Shown here: positions 53,961-61,563 of the stretch, piece by piece
How the letters are laid out: each line of letters opens with the position of its first letter
How positions within the stretch are numbered: the first letter of the stretch is position 1
Assembly (NCBI GenBank): GCA_004799435.1
Contig: SSMV01000089.1
Span: 1-64,000, forward strand
Source: Bradyrhizobium sp.
GTDB taxonomy: Bacteria; Pseudomonadota; Alphaproteobacteria; Rhizobiales; Beijerinckiaceae
Length of the DNA stretch: 64,000 nt
Direction: 5' to 3'
The notes under the pieces: model-generated
Seen by the model: only the letters and a program-made list of their open reading frames with translations
The model's database searches: none
Told to the model about the DNA's origin: nothing
Translations under genes and position numbers: made by a program

Positions 53961-54908
53961 ATGCCCATCCGATTTCGCCTCAACGCGTTTTGCGCCGGTT
54001 TCGCTCTCTGGGCGGGCTTCGCCGCGCTCGCCTCGGCTGAGGAGGCTTGCGAGCCCGACAAGCTCGGCACGGCGCGGATCGCCGAGGTCGGGACGCAGGG
54101 CGGATTGATGATCGGGTTGAAGACCTATCCCGCCGCCATTCCGCTCGCCGACCATGAGGTGATCCTTACTTTCGACGACGGGCCGGATCAGCGCACGACC
54201 CCTGAGATCCTGCGCGCGCTCGCCGATCAATGCGTGCTGGCGACCTTCTTCGACATCGGCGCCAAGGTCGATGCTCTGCCGCTGCTGGCGCGGCGCGAGG
54301 TCGAGGAAGGCCATAATGTCGCCCATCACACCTACACCCATCCGCAGCCGACCCTGACCTTCATGAGCGAGGCGGCGGCGCGCGCCGATATCTTGAAAGG
54401 CATGATCGCGGTGGAGCGGGCGGCCTATGGTCAGGACTTCCCGGACGGCGAGCCGACCGATCTCGCCAAGCTCAAGCTGCACACGCCCTTCTTCCGCTTT
54501 CCCGGTTTTGCCGACACCGCCGATCTGCGCCTATGGTTTGGCGAGAACAATGTCGCGATCTTCGGGACCGATCTCTGGGCCTCCGACTGGATCGAGATGA
54601 CGCCGGATCAGGAACTCAAACTCATTCTCGGCCGGCTCGAAAAGGCCGGGCGCGGCATGCTGCTCTTTCACGACAATCGCCAATGGACGGCTGACATGAT
54701 GCCGGGTTTTCTCGCCGAGCTGAAAAAGCGCGGCTACCGGGTCGTCCATGTTGTCGCGGGGGCGGGAACTGGCCCGACAGTTCCCGCGCCCGCCGGCTGG
54801 GTGTCGGAGACGGGGCGCGTCACCGGCGCCTTGAAGCCGCGTCTCGACAAAAACGCGCCGACGCGGCCCGCCGGGCCGATCCCGGTCCTGCCGGCGCCGG
54901 TCGAATAG
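53961..54908 (+). CDS. Polysaccharide (NodB-type) deacetylase, exported
   Basis: A 315-residue protein with a signal peptide (cleavage near ALASA, about residue 26). The NodB homology domain carries motif 1 TFDDGPD (70-76), the zinc-binding H123-x3-H127 (HTYTH), FFRFPG as motif 3 and MLLFHDNR as motif 5. Such enzymes remove acetyl groups from peptidoglycan or other polysaccharides in the periplasm. The Pro-rich C-terminus (RPAGPIPVLPAPVE) is a tail. It is divergent from the GH25 lipoprotein, so both may act on the cell wall. Confidence 0.9.
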   Translation: MPIRFRLNAFCAGFALWAGFAALASAEEACEPDKLGTARIAEVGTQGGLMIGLKTYPAAIPLADHEVILTFDDGPDQRTTPEILRALADQCVLATFFDIGAKVDALPLLARREVEEGHNVAHHTYTHPQPTLTFMSEAAARADILKGMIAVERAAYGQDFPDGEPTDLAKLKLHTPFFRFPGFADTADLRLWFGENNVAIFGTDLWASDWIEMTPDQELKLILGRLEKAGRGMLLFHDNRQWTADMMPGFLAELKKRGYRVVHVVAGAGTGPTVPAPAGWVSETGRVTGALKPRLDKNAPTRPAGPIPVLPAPVE

Positions 54909-54940
54909 GGCGGCTGACCAGCTCAATCCAGAATCCGGAC

Positions 54941-55360
54941 TCAGGCCCCGAGGACGTGGAGCGCGATCTCCCGGACATGCGGCGCGCGGCGATGTTCGAA
55001 GAGATAGACGCCCTGCCAGACGCCGAGCGCCAGCTTGCCGCCGATGATCGGGATCGACAGGCTGACATTGGTCAGCGCGGCGCGGATATGGGCCGGCATG
55101 TCGTCCGGCCCCTCCTCGTCATGGGCGTAGAGACCCTCCGCCTCGGGCGCGATCCGGTCGAAAAAACCTTCAAGGTCCGTCCGCACCTCGAAGGCGGCGT
55201 TCTCCTGGATCAGCAGCGACGCCGAAGTGTGGCGGCAGAAGAGGGTCGCGAGCCCGGTCTCGAGCTTTTGCGGGCGCAATTCGCTCGCCACCCGGTCGGT
55301 GAATTCATAGAGCCCGCGGCCGCGGGTCTCGATGCGAAAGATGGCGGCGAACTGGCCCAT
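54941..55360 (-). CDS. YjbQ/UPF0047 family protein
   Basis: A 139-residue protein with the UPF0047 pattern: CRHTSASLLIQENA and SLSIPIIGGKLALGVWQGVYLFEHR. The fold is a beta/alpha trimer; some members have weak thiamine-phosphate synthase activity, hence the database name 'secondary thiamine-phosphate synthase'. The true role is unresolved. It is convergent with the deacetylase gene, 32 bases apart. Confidence 0.93.
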   Translation of the reverse strand: MGQFAAIFRIETRGRGLYEFTDRVASELRPQKLETGLATLFCRHTSASLLIQENAAFEVRTDLEGFFDRIAPEAEGLYAHDEEGPDDMPAHIRAALTNVSLSIPIIGGKLALGVWQGVYLFEHRRAPHVREIALHVLGA

Positions 55361-55609
55361 GCGCTTTCATATAAGCAACGCCCGAGGCGGGGCGGGGAAT
55401 GGGCGGCGTCACCGCGATAAAACCCTGCGCTCGCCGGCAAGAATGACGCTGCCCTTGAAGCCGCGTGCGAGACGCTACACGCCGAGCTTGGCCGGCGGCT
55501 GCCCGAGTCGATGGCGTTCGGCCTCACGGCCGGCTTTGCGGCTTTGGTGCGGGAAAGAAAGGCGCCCTAGGGCTAGCGCGGCAGCAACCCGAGCGTCGGC
55601 GAAACCCAT

Positions 55610-55816
55610 TCACCCCTTGGGTGGCTCTCGCCTGCGCAGCGCTGCTCGGGCTTGCGCTATCGCTCGGGCGTCCATGTATTCTCCCGTAGCCAAACAGGTT
55701 ATGCGCGGATTGTTGCCAACATTTGGCCGATCCAAATATTTGCTGACAGAGAAAACCACATATCTCGCGCGCCCATCGGTCACTAGGCACGGGCCGGTGC
55801 CATCTTCAATAGTCAT
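55610..55816 (-). CDS. Small hypothetical protein
   Basis: A 68-residue frame starting MTIEDGTGPCLVTDGRARYVVFSVSKYLDRP and ending RAALRRREPPKG. It has a credible soluble composition and an AGGGG about nine bases before the ATG. No family is recognised. It lies at the border of an AT-rich islet; the adjacent DNA upstream (55830-55900) is strongly AT-rich and could hold its promoter. Another overlapping frame is longer but Arg/Ser/Pro-rich, which looks non-coding. Confidence 0.45.
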   Translation of the reverse strand: MTIEDGTGPCLVTDGRARYVVFSVSKYLDRPNVGNNPRITCLATGEYMDARAIAQARAALRRREPPKG

Positions 55817-55819
55817 TAC

Positions 55820-56150
55820 CGGAACCCCTAGATAAATTTCTACTAGGTCAATTTAGTAAAGTAAAAATTTGTCCTAAATATGGAAATATAACTATACTAT
55901 AGGATGGTATCACACATAAAAAAGAAGCGCTCATATCAGCCGCGCCTTTGGTCATCGAGAGATGACCGAATTTGGCTCAGAGACGAATTAATTTCGCGCA
56001 GCGTTGCGTTTATTTCGCTTAAATGTCGGTTGCTAGCCCAATCCACGCCTAGCCAGACTGCAAACGCGACCATAAGAACAATAAATAAAACACCCAAACC
56101 GCCCAAAAGTGAAGTGGGTAACATGTCGAGAATTGCGAACATTTATTAGT
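55820..56150. other. AT-rich islet
   Basis: This stretch is strikingly AT-rich (for instance tttagtaaagtaaaaattt) compared with the rest of the window and holds one small membrane-protein frame on the minus strand. A good promoter-like pair exists on the plus strand: ttgtcc 55869-55874 and tatact 55893-55898, 18 bases apart. Such composition suggests foreign DNA. Confidence 0.6.
55936..56142 (-). CDS. Small membrane protein with coiled-coil tail
   Basis: A 68-residue frame: one transmembrane helix (residues about 10-33, LLGGLGVLFIVLMVAFAVWLGV) followed by a heptad-like amphipathic helix (HLSEINATLREINSSLSQIRSSL). The order hydrophobic helix plus coiled coil is unlikely by chance, and base composition is much lower in GC than in its neighbours, suggesting acquired DNA. 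No family or function is recognised. The ribosome site is weak. The plus-strand frame over the same bases looks like its shadow. Confidence 0.5.
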   Translation of the reverse strand: MFAILDMLPTSLLGGLGVLFIVLMVAFAVWLGVDWASNRHLSEINATLREINSSLSQIRSSLDDQRRG

Positions 56151-56263
56151 TCTCGCTTATGGCGGGGCGAACCCGCATTTTATCCCTTCTTCGCGCCCCG
56201 CACCAAGCCCCCCTGCGCGAAAACAGAATCCGACCTCAATGGAAACGATGCCTCGGCCGCGCA

Positions 56264-56322
56264 CTCCGCACCTGCTTCGCGAAGTCTCGCGCCACGGGAC
56301 CGTTTAATGGGTTGTCCGCGTC
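56264..56322. repeat. Repeat R1, left copy
   Basis: Fifty-nine bases that match 58066-58124 at 53 positions, in the same orientation. The core tgcttcgcgaagtctcgcgcc includes the palindrome cttcgcgaag. The surrounding 56143-56441 has no other recognisable gene; open frames there are Arg/Pro-rich and not convincing. Confidence 0.75.
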
Positions 56323-56441
56323 GGGCACGGCCGCGCATCCATTTGCGGGCCGCCTACGGCACGCCTGAATTCGAGTCCCAATATCCCGCCGCCATCCGCG
56401 GCAGGCCCGTTAGCGGCCCGCGGAAAGCCCGGTGCTTCGCG

Positions 56442-56879
56442 TCACCGCGGCGACATCGGTTCTTCGCCCGCCGCTTTCGCTCGCACACGCTCGCGGAAAC
56501 GCGGGACTGCGATCACCGCGCGTTGATGGCGCCCTTCGGAGATCAGCTCGCGCGCGTCGAAGACTTTGGCGACGAAGTTCAGCCTGCGTCCTTCGACACT
56601 GACCAGCTCGACCTCGGCGCGTATCTCTAGGCCGACCGGCGTCGGCGCGACATGCGAGAGATCGACATGGATTCCGAGACTGTCTTCGTCTGCGTCGAGA
56701 TGCCCGCTCAGACATTTGACGCAGGCAGATTCGACGAAGCCGACCAGCGCCATGGTCGCCAGCACCTCGGGCATCTCGCCGAAATTGGCGAAGAGACCGG
56801 CGAGATTGGGCACTAGCATCTCCGGGACGACCGTGGCGGTCAGCGTCGCGCGGAGCCCCGGCTTCAAGCTGTCCTTCAT
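56442..56879 (-). CDS. Hot-dog-fold thioesterase (FlK-like)
   Basis: A 145-residue single hot-dog protein. The pattern FGEMPEVLATMALVGFVESACVKCL and IHVDLSHVAPTPVGLEIRAEVELVSVEGRRLNF matches the FlK-like thioesterase group, where a Thr (in ATMAL), a Glu (in VES) and a His (SHVAPTP) form the catalytic set. FlK itself hydrolyses fluoroacetyl-CoA; others act on small acyl-CoAs, so the substrate is open. ATG 56879 follows GGAGGCGG. The gene lies between the left copies of two local repeats (R1 and R2), as if inserted. Confidence 0.82.
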   Translation of the reverse strand: MKDSLKPGLRATLTATVVPEMLVPNLAGLFANFGEMPEVLATMALVGFVESACVKCLSGHLDADEDSLGIHVDLSHVAPTPVGLEIRAEVELVSVEGRRLNFVAKVFDARELISEGRHQRAVIAVPRFRERVRAKAAGEEPMSPR

Positions 56880-56978
56880 CTCAAGCCGCCTCCATGGGGA
56901 GAAGCGCCGATCCTCGGCGAGCCGTCGACGCCGCGATTTCCGGTTTCCACGAAATCCTCGCCGCCCGACCGTCGAGAG

Positions 56979-57038
56979 CGCAAATGCAAACGGCGGCCAC
57001 TGGGGCCGCCGTTTGAACGATGGCGCCCTCAAGAGGAC
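56979..57038. repeat. Repeat R2, left copy (tRNA-Leu 3'-end duplicate)
   Basis: Sixty bases matching 58187-58246 at 56 positions in direct orientation. It contains the 12-bp hairpin caaacggcggcc/ggccgccgtttg plus a mutated copy of the last bases of tRNA-Leu (tggcgccctcaagagga against tggtgcggtcaagagga). On the minus strand the hairpin would also serve as terminator of the doxX gene. Confidence 0.8.
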
Positions 57039-57061
57039 GCCGCAAGCGCTTACTCGTCCAT

Positions 57062-57544
57062 TCAGTCGACCAGCGATTTCAGGATATTATTGTTCTCTAC
57101 CGCCGGAAGCCGCGCGGCCACGCCGTCCAAGCCCCACACATGGCCGGCGCGATGGGCGATCAGGAAGACGATAGCGACTGCATAGACGATATGGAAATCG
57201 ACGAAGAGATTGGTGTGATCCTCGATGAACGGCCACTGCATGTGGGCAAAATAGTAGGTGATCATCAGCAGGATGCCGAAGGGACCACTGACCCGGACCA
57301 AGAGACCGGACACGAGCGAGAGGCCGATCAACAGATGGCCCCACTTCACCAGAAAGTCAGTGTAGGGCAGCACAGCCGGGTCGGCAAAATGCGCGAAAAA
57401 ACCATGGAAGGTCACAACGTGATCGAGGAATCCAGCAGTGTCGAAGCTTTGCAGGATTTGCCAAGCGCCGGCATAAAGGAATGTCCAGCCAATCAGAATC
57501 CGAAGAGCAAAGATGACGCCGCAATCGAGCTTGTCACGGGTCAT
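57062..57544 (-). CDS. DoxX-family membrane protein
   Basis: A 160-residue protein with four hydrophobic segments and the DoxX landmarks ALRILIGWTFLYAGAWQIL and WGHLLIGLSLVSGLLVRVSGPFGILLMI. DoxX proteins are linked to thiosulfate:quinone oxidation or redox stress, but many are unassigned. ATG 57544 follows AGGAGAG; the open frame further upstream is not family-like. It sits between the two R2 repeats. Confidence 0.88.
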   Translation of the reverse strand: MTRDKLDCGVIFALRILIGWTFLYAGAWQILQSFDTAGFLDHVVTFHGFFAHFADPAVLPYTDFLVKWGHLLIGLSLVSGLLVRVSGPFGILLMITYYFAHMQWPFIEDHTNLFVDFHIVYAVAIVFLIAHRAGHVWGLDGVAARLPAVENNNILKSLVD

Positions 57545-57608
57545 TTTTTCTCTCCTGCCTTCGTTGTTGGTTTCACTCGCGCTGACCTCATCTTCCCCAA
57601 TCGGGGGA

Positions 57609-57800
57609 TCACCGAGAGAAATCGCTGGCACGTCGCGTGAACGTGGCCGCCTCTCCATTGGCCGGCGCTTTCTCGTGTAGCGGCTGACTCAATTCGCTCT
57701 CAGCGGCGAACCAGAATTCTTCGTCCCGCCCTTCAGGGGTTCCCGCTAACTCCCAAAGTTCATATGCGCGCACGTGGACATGTTCTTGGGCGCCGCTCAT
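57609..57800 (-). CDS. DUF2934 small protein
   Basis: A 63-residue protein with the DUF2934 core VRAYELWELAGTPEGRDEEFWFAAESEL, after a short polar start. A strong GGAGGCGAAA stands before ATG 57800. DUF2934 proteins are short, soluble, frequent in Rhizobiales and of unknown function. The gene is 64 bases upstream of doxX on the same strand and may share its transcript; both lie between the R2 repeats. Confidence 0.8.
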   Translation of the reverse strand: MSGAQEHVHVRAYELWELAGTPEGRDEEFWFAAESELSQPLHEKAPANGEAATFTRRASDFSR

Positions 57801-58065
57801 TTTCGCCTCCGGTAAAAAAGGGGCGGTCGCTTTGGCTTTTCGGGCCGCTTCAACCGCCAGTCGGCGAGCCTTCAGTCAGGTTGGGGGTACAACGAGACAA
57901 GGCTCGATACGATCAGGTTGCGGCAGCCTTCTCATTCTCGAAAGGGTCGGATTCTACCTATCCATCCTCGCCGCCGAGCCAGTGGGGCATGGTCGCGACG
58001 AGACCGGCGAATCTCAGGCGAGACGATGGACGCCCCTTTGAGGCAATCCATGACACGTCCGCGCC

Positions 58066-58124
58066 CTCCGCACTTGCTTCGCGAAGTCTCGCGCCGCGGG
58101 ACCGTTTCGTGGGCGGTCCGCGTC
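58066..58124. repeat. Repeat R1, right copy
   Basis: Fifty-nine bases matching 56264-56322 at 53 positions, same orientation. Here it lies only 62 bases before the right copy of R2, against 656 bases in the left pair. Confidence 0.75.
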
Positions 58125-58186
58125 AGTCATGGTCCTGACTTGCAATCAGAGACGGGTCTTCTCACCCAGACAGTGGCGACTCGACC

Positions 58187-58246
58187 CGCAAATGCAAACG
58201 GCGGCCTCTGGGGCCGCCGTTTGAACGATGGTGCGGTCAAGAGGAC
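58187..58246. repeat. Repeat R2, right copy (spans tRNA-Leu 3' end)
   Basis: This copy runs from the terminator hairpin of tRNA-Leu into the last 18 bases of the tRNA gene. It is the intact partner of 56979-57038 (56 of 60 bases identical). Direct repeats of a tRNA 3' end are the usual scar of site-specific integration. Confidence 0.8.
58195..58223 (-). terminator. Hairpin terminator of tRNA-Leu
   Basis: A 12-bp stem (caaacggcggcc/ggccgccgtttg) with a 5-base loop starts six bases after the tRNA 3' end. On the minus strand it is followed by a T-rich TTTGCATTT. It is duplicated at 56985-57013. Confidence 0.6.
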
Positions 58247-58315
58247 TCGAACCTCCACCCCGGTTAAAGGACTAGCACCTCAAGCTAGCGCGTCTACCAG
58301 TTCCGCCATGACCGC
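58229..58315 (-). tRNA. tRNA-Leu (anticodon GAG)
   Basis: Eighty-seven bases on the minus strand fold as a class II (long variable arm) tRNA. The acceptor is GCGGTCA/TGACCGC with discriminator A and an encoded CCA end at 58229-58231. The anticodon arm CTAGC-TTGAGGT-GCTAG gives anticodon GAG, reading CUC and CUU. The T arm contains GGTTCGAGTCC, and the D arm TGGCGGAACTGGTAGACGC is typical of bacterial tRNA-Leu. Confidence 0.97.
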
Positions 58316-58396
58316 TTCCGCCGCGCCGGCTGGGCGAAGCGAGGCGGTCGTCTAACAAATCGCCCCCGCTGTGACAAGCACAGCCAGATCGCCGTT

Positions 58397-61300
58397 TCAG
58401 GGCCGCCGCAGCCGCCAACTCCTCACTTCGAAGGGGCTAAGCCAGCCCTCCGCCTTCGGGGCGCTCGCGCGCTCCAGGAGATCGACCGCGCCGGCCTCGC
58501 GCCAGCCTTTGGGCAGGCTGAGCGCGATGGGGCCGCGCGCGCCGCCCGGCTCATAGAGGCGCAGGATCAGCCCGTCGCCATCCTCGGCCCTCTTGAGCGC
58601 GCCCAACCCCGCCGCGACGCCCTCACAGGCGAGTGGGGCGAGGGTGGCCGGCGCGAGGCCGCGCGCCGCGGCGACGAGCAGCGGCTGATTGAGGTCTTCG
58701 GCTTCCTCGCGCACGCCGCTCTCGCGCCAGTCGCCCGCATGCGGCATCAGCGCATAGGCGAAACGCTGCTCGCCCTCGTCGGCGAGCGGATCGGGATAGA
58801 CGGGCGAGCGCACGAGGCTCAAGCCCAGCACGTGATGGCGCGCGCTATGCCCATATTTCGCGTCATTGAGCAGCGCGAGGCCGAAGCCCGGCTCGGAAAG
58901 ATCGGCGAAGCGATGGCCGGGAACCTCGAATTGCGCCTCCTCCCACGAGGTGTTGACATGGGTCGGGCGCTCGATGATTCCGAATGCGCATTCGAATGTC
59001 GCGCGCTCGGCGCGCACCGCCGCCGGCGTCAGACCGCGCAGCAAGACGCGCCGGTCGCGCCAGTCGATGAAAGTCTCGATGTCGAGCCGGCGGCCGTTGG
59101 CGCTTAGGCTATAGGTCTGGACCACGCGCGACGAACGCCAGCGCCGTTCGACGCGCAGCGCGACGCGATGCGGGCCTTTCTCGACCACGGCGATCGACTC
59201 GACGGCGCGCCATTCCTCGCCGCGGGCGGCGTAATCCTCTTCGAGATCCCAGGCGTCCCAGGCGCGCGGCTTGTCCTGCGGATAGAGCCAGAGCTGATTG
59301 CCGCGTCCGGCCAGCGCCTCGCGGCCGCTCGGCTTGTGGATCAGACTGGCGATCGCGCCATCCTCGCCGATCTCGACCCTGAGCGTCGCGTTTTCAAGCC
59401 GGCGTCCGTCGATCGACAGGCCACTGGCTGGCCGCAGCCCGCTGCGACTGACGACCCTGATCCCCAGCGGCGCTACGCTCTCGTCGGTCGCAATGAAAGC
59501 GTCCTTCTCCAGCGTCAGCCGCAAGGGCCGCGCCGAGAGCGACGGATTGACGATGACCAGCGCGTCGTCGAGCGCGCCCTTGGGCAGACGCGCGATCATC
59601 CCCTGAAGCGCATGGCTCTGCGCGGCGTGGGCGGCGGCGATCACGCCATCAAGTTCGGCTTCGGCGTCCGCATAGACTTCGCGAATGCTCGAGCCGGGCA
59701 GAATGTCATGGAACTGGTTCTTCAACAGCACGCGCCATTGCGGCTCAAGACTCTCGGGCGCCGGCGCGCCGATGAGATGCGCGAGCGACGCCGCCGTCTC
59801 CGCTGCAGTCAGCGCCGCTTCGGCGCGGCGATTGCGGCGCTTGACGCCGCTCTGGGTCGTCAGCGTCGCGCGATGCAGTTCGAGATAGATTTCGCCGCGC
59901 CAGATTGGCGTCGCCGCGTCGGCGCCATCATGGGCGCGGGCGAAGAAGGCGTCGACCCGCTGCCAGTGTGCGCTCGGCAGCGCCGGCAGTTCGCGCATCA
60001 GGCGCTCATTGTCGATCCATTGCGGCGTCGGGCCGCCGCCGCCATCGCCATAGCCCACCGCGAGCAGCGTCTCGGGATGACGGGTCTTGGCGCGATAATT
60101 GGTCCAGGTCGGCGCGACGCAGGCCGGCCGCGCCTCGCCATTATAGCCCTCCACCGGATTGTCGAATGTGTGGGCGAGCACGCGACTGCCGTCGAGCCCT
60201 TCCCACCAGAAGAGATCATGGGGGAACCTGTTGGTCTCGCTCCAGGTCACCTTGATGGTGAGAAAGGAGTCGATCCCGCCCTGGCGCAGGAGTTGTGGCA
60301 GAGCAGGGGAGAAGCCGAAACAATCGGGCAGCCAGCACACGCGATGGCTCGCGCCGAAGACGCGCTCGAAATAGCGCTGGCCGTAGAGGATTTGGCGCGC
60401 CAGGCTCTCGCCGCAGGGCATATTGGTGTCGGGCTCGACCCACATGCCGCCGATTGTTTCCCATTGGCCGCTCGCGACGCGCGCGCCGATCGCGGCAAAG
60501 AGCGCCGGATCGTCGGCCTCGGTCTGCGCATAGAATTGCGCGCTCGACTGGTTGAAGCGGAATTCGGGCGCGTCTTTCATCAGCGCCAGCACGGTATGGA
60601 AGCTGCGCCTGAGCTTGCGGCGCGTCTCGTCATAGGGCCAGAGCCAGGCGAGATCGATATGGGCGTGGCCGGTCATCGCGACCTCGCCCTGCGGCGGGAA
60701 ACGCTGCTTGAGCGCGGCAAGGCGCTCGCTCAGCGTCGCGTCCGCCGCGGCGACACTGGCCCGCTCGGCCTCGTTGAGCGGCGCCGGATCGGCTTTGGTC
60801 GCCGGCCGGCGCCAGATGCTTTGCTGGCCGGGCGAAGCGGCGACCCGCGCGATGTAATCTTCCGTCGTCGACGGCCAGTCGAGCCCGCGCAGCGCCGCTT
60901 CCGCCGCTTCGATGAGATGCGGCGCGACCTCGTGACTGGCGAGCGTCTCGGCCGCCTCGACGACCATGGCGAGCCGGTCCGCGAAACGAATGAGCGCGGG
61001 TTCGAGCCGGATGAGCGCCGCGCGCTGCAGACGCGGTTCGGCGACCGGCTGTCCGAAAGGCCGGCGCGCGACGCTTTCGGCTTCAATGGCGAAGCGGCGC
61101 GCGGCGAGCGGAAATATCTGATGATTGACGTCGAGGCCGAAGGAAACGCCGGCGCCGTCCTCGTAGCGAAGCGTCAGCAGGCTTTCGCCGCCAAGATCGA
61201 GTGACAGACGCGCATCTTCGAGCGCCCAATCTTTGGGCAAGGCGCCCTGCGCGGCGAAACTGACGAGGCCCTCGCGCGTCGGCCAGGGCGCGCCAAGCGC

Positions 61301-61420
61301 GATCGGCGCGCCGTTGCAGCGCCAGCCGTCGATGTCGAGGCTATCGCGAATGCGCCAATGGCCGAGTTCGCGCTGGCGCGTCTGCAGGCGCTCGAGGCGT
61401 TGATCGAATCGCAGCGTCAT
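58397..61420 (-). CDS. Alpha-mannosidase, GH38
   Basis: A 1007-residue glycoside hydrolase. The GH38 catalytic barrel begins near residue 245 with MTGHAHIDLAWLWPYDETRRK (zinc ligands in HAHID) and continues with WVEPDTNMPCGESLARQ, VCWLPDCFGFSPALPQLLRQGG and WWEGLDGSRVLAHTF. The middle and C-terminal parts are the usual helical-bundle and beta-sandwich domains (DWRDRRVLLRGLTPAAVRAERATFE). The enzyme removes alpha-mannosyl residues, and lacks a signal peptide, so it is probably cytosolic. No sugar transporter is adjacent. GGGAGGAC stands before ATG 61420. Confidence 0.95.
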   Translation of the reverse strand: MTLRFDQRLERLQTRQRELGHWRIRDSLDIDGWRCNGAPIALGAPWPTREGLVSFAAQGALPKDWALEDARLSLDLGGESLLTLRYEDGAGVSFGLDVNHQIFPLAARRFAIEAESVARRPFGQPVAEPRLQRAALIRLEPALIRFADRLAMVVEAAETLASHEVAPHLIEAAEAALRGLDWPSTTEDYIARVAASPGQQSIWRRPATKADPAPLNEAERASVAAADATLSERLAALKQRFPPQGEVAMTGHAHIDLAWLWPYDETRRKLRRSFHTVLALMKDAPEFRFNQSSAQFYAQTEADDPALFAAIGARVASGQWETIGGMWVEPDTNMPCGESLARQILYGQRYFERVFGASHRVCWLPDCFGFSPALPQLLRQGGIDSFLTIKVTWSETNRFPHDLFWWEGLDGSRVLAHTFDNPVEGYNGEARPACVAPTWTNYRAKTRHPETLLAVGYGDGGGGPTPQWIDNERLMRELPALPSAHWQRVDAFFARAHDGADAATPIWRGEIYLELHRATLTTQSGVKRRNRRAEAALTAAETAASLAHLIGAPAPESLEPQWRVLLKNQFHDILPGSSIREVYADAEAELDGVIAAAHAAQSHALQGMIARLPKGALDDALVIVNPSLSARPLRLTLEKDAFIATDESVAPLGIRVVSRSGLRPASGLSIDGRRLENATLRVEIGEDGAIASLIHKPSGREALAGRGNQLWLYPQDKPRAWDAWDLEEDYAARGEEWRAVESIAVVEKGPHRVALRVERRWRSSRVVQTYSLSANGRRLDIETFIDWRDRRVLLRGLTPAAVRAERATFECAFGIIERPTHVNTSWEEAQFEVPGHRFADLSEPGFGLALLNDAKYGHSARHHVLGLSLVRSPVYPDPLADEGEQRFAYALMPHAGDWRESGVREEAEDLNQPLLVAAARGLAPATLAPLACEGVAAGLGALKRAEDGDGLILRLYEPGGARGPIALSLPKGWREAGAVDLLERASAPKAEGWLSPFEVRSWRLRRP

Positions 61421-61563
61421 GGCGTCGTCCTCCCGACCGGCGCCTCTTGTAGCGGCGCGGAACGGGTTTCGTCATCGGGCAGAATCGAATATCTGGGGGC
61501 GCTGGCGCGAGCGCCCCGGTTCTGAAATAGTCCGGCCGCTTGTGGAATCGTGAAGGGCGAGAG

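Larger units (their letters stand above)
57801..58228. other. Interval without clear genes, upstream of DUF2934
   Basis: About 430 bases containing the right copies of repeats R1 and R2 but no convincing coding frame; the frames present are Arg/Ser-rich with no ribosome site. It should contain the promoter of the DUF2934-doxX unit near its left end and the tRNA-Leu terminator at its right end. Confidence 0.4.

Noticed and set aside
55904..56149. 81-codon plus-strand frame in the AT-rich islet
   Set aside because: It overlaps the better minus-strand membrane protein and has no ribosome site, though a promoter-like pair precedes it.
59168..61204. 678-codon plus-strand frame opposite the alpha-mannosidase
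   Set aside because: It is the antisense shadow of a certain GH38 gene in GC-rich DNA, Arg/Asp-rich and without family motifs.
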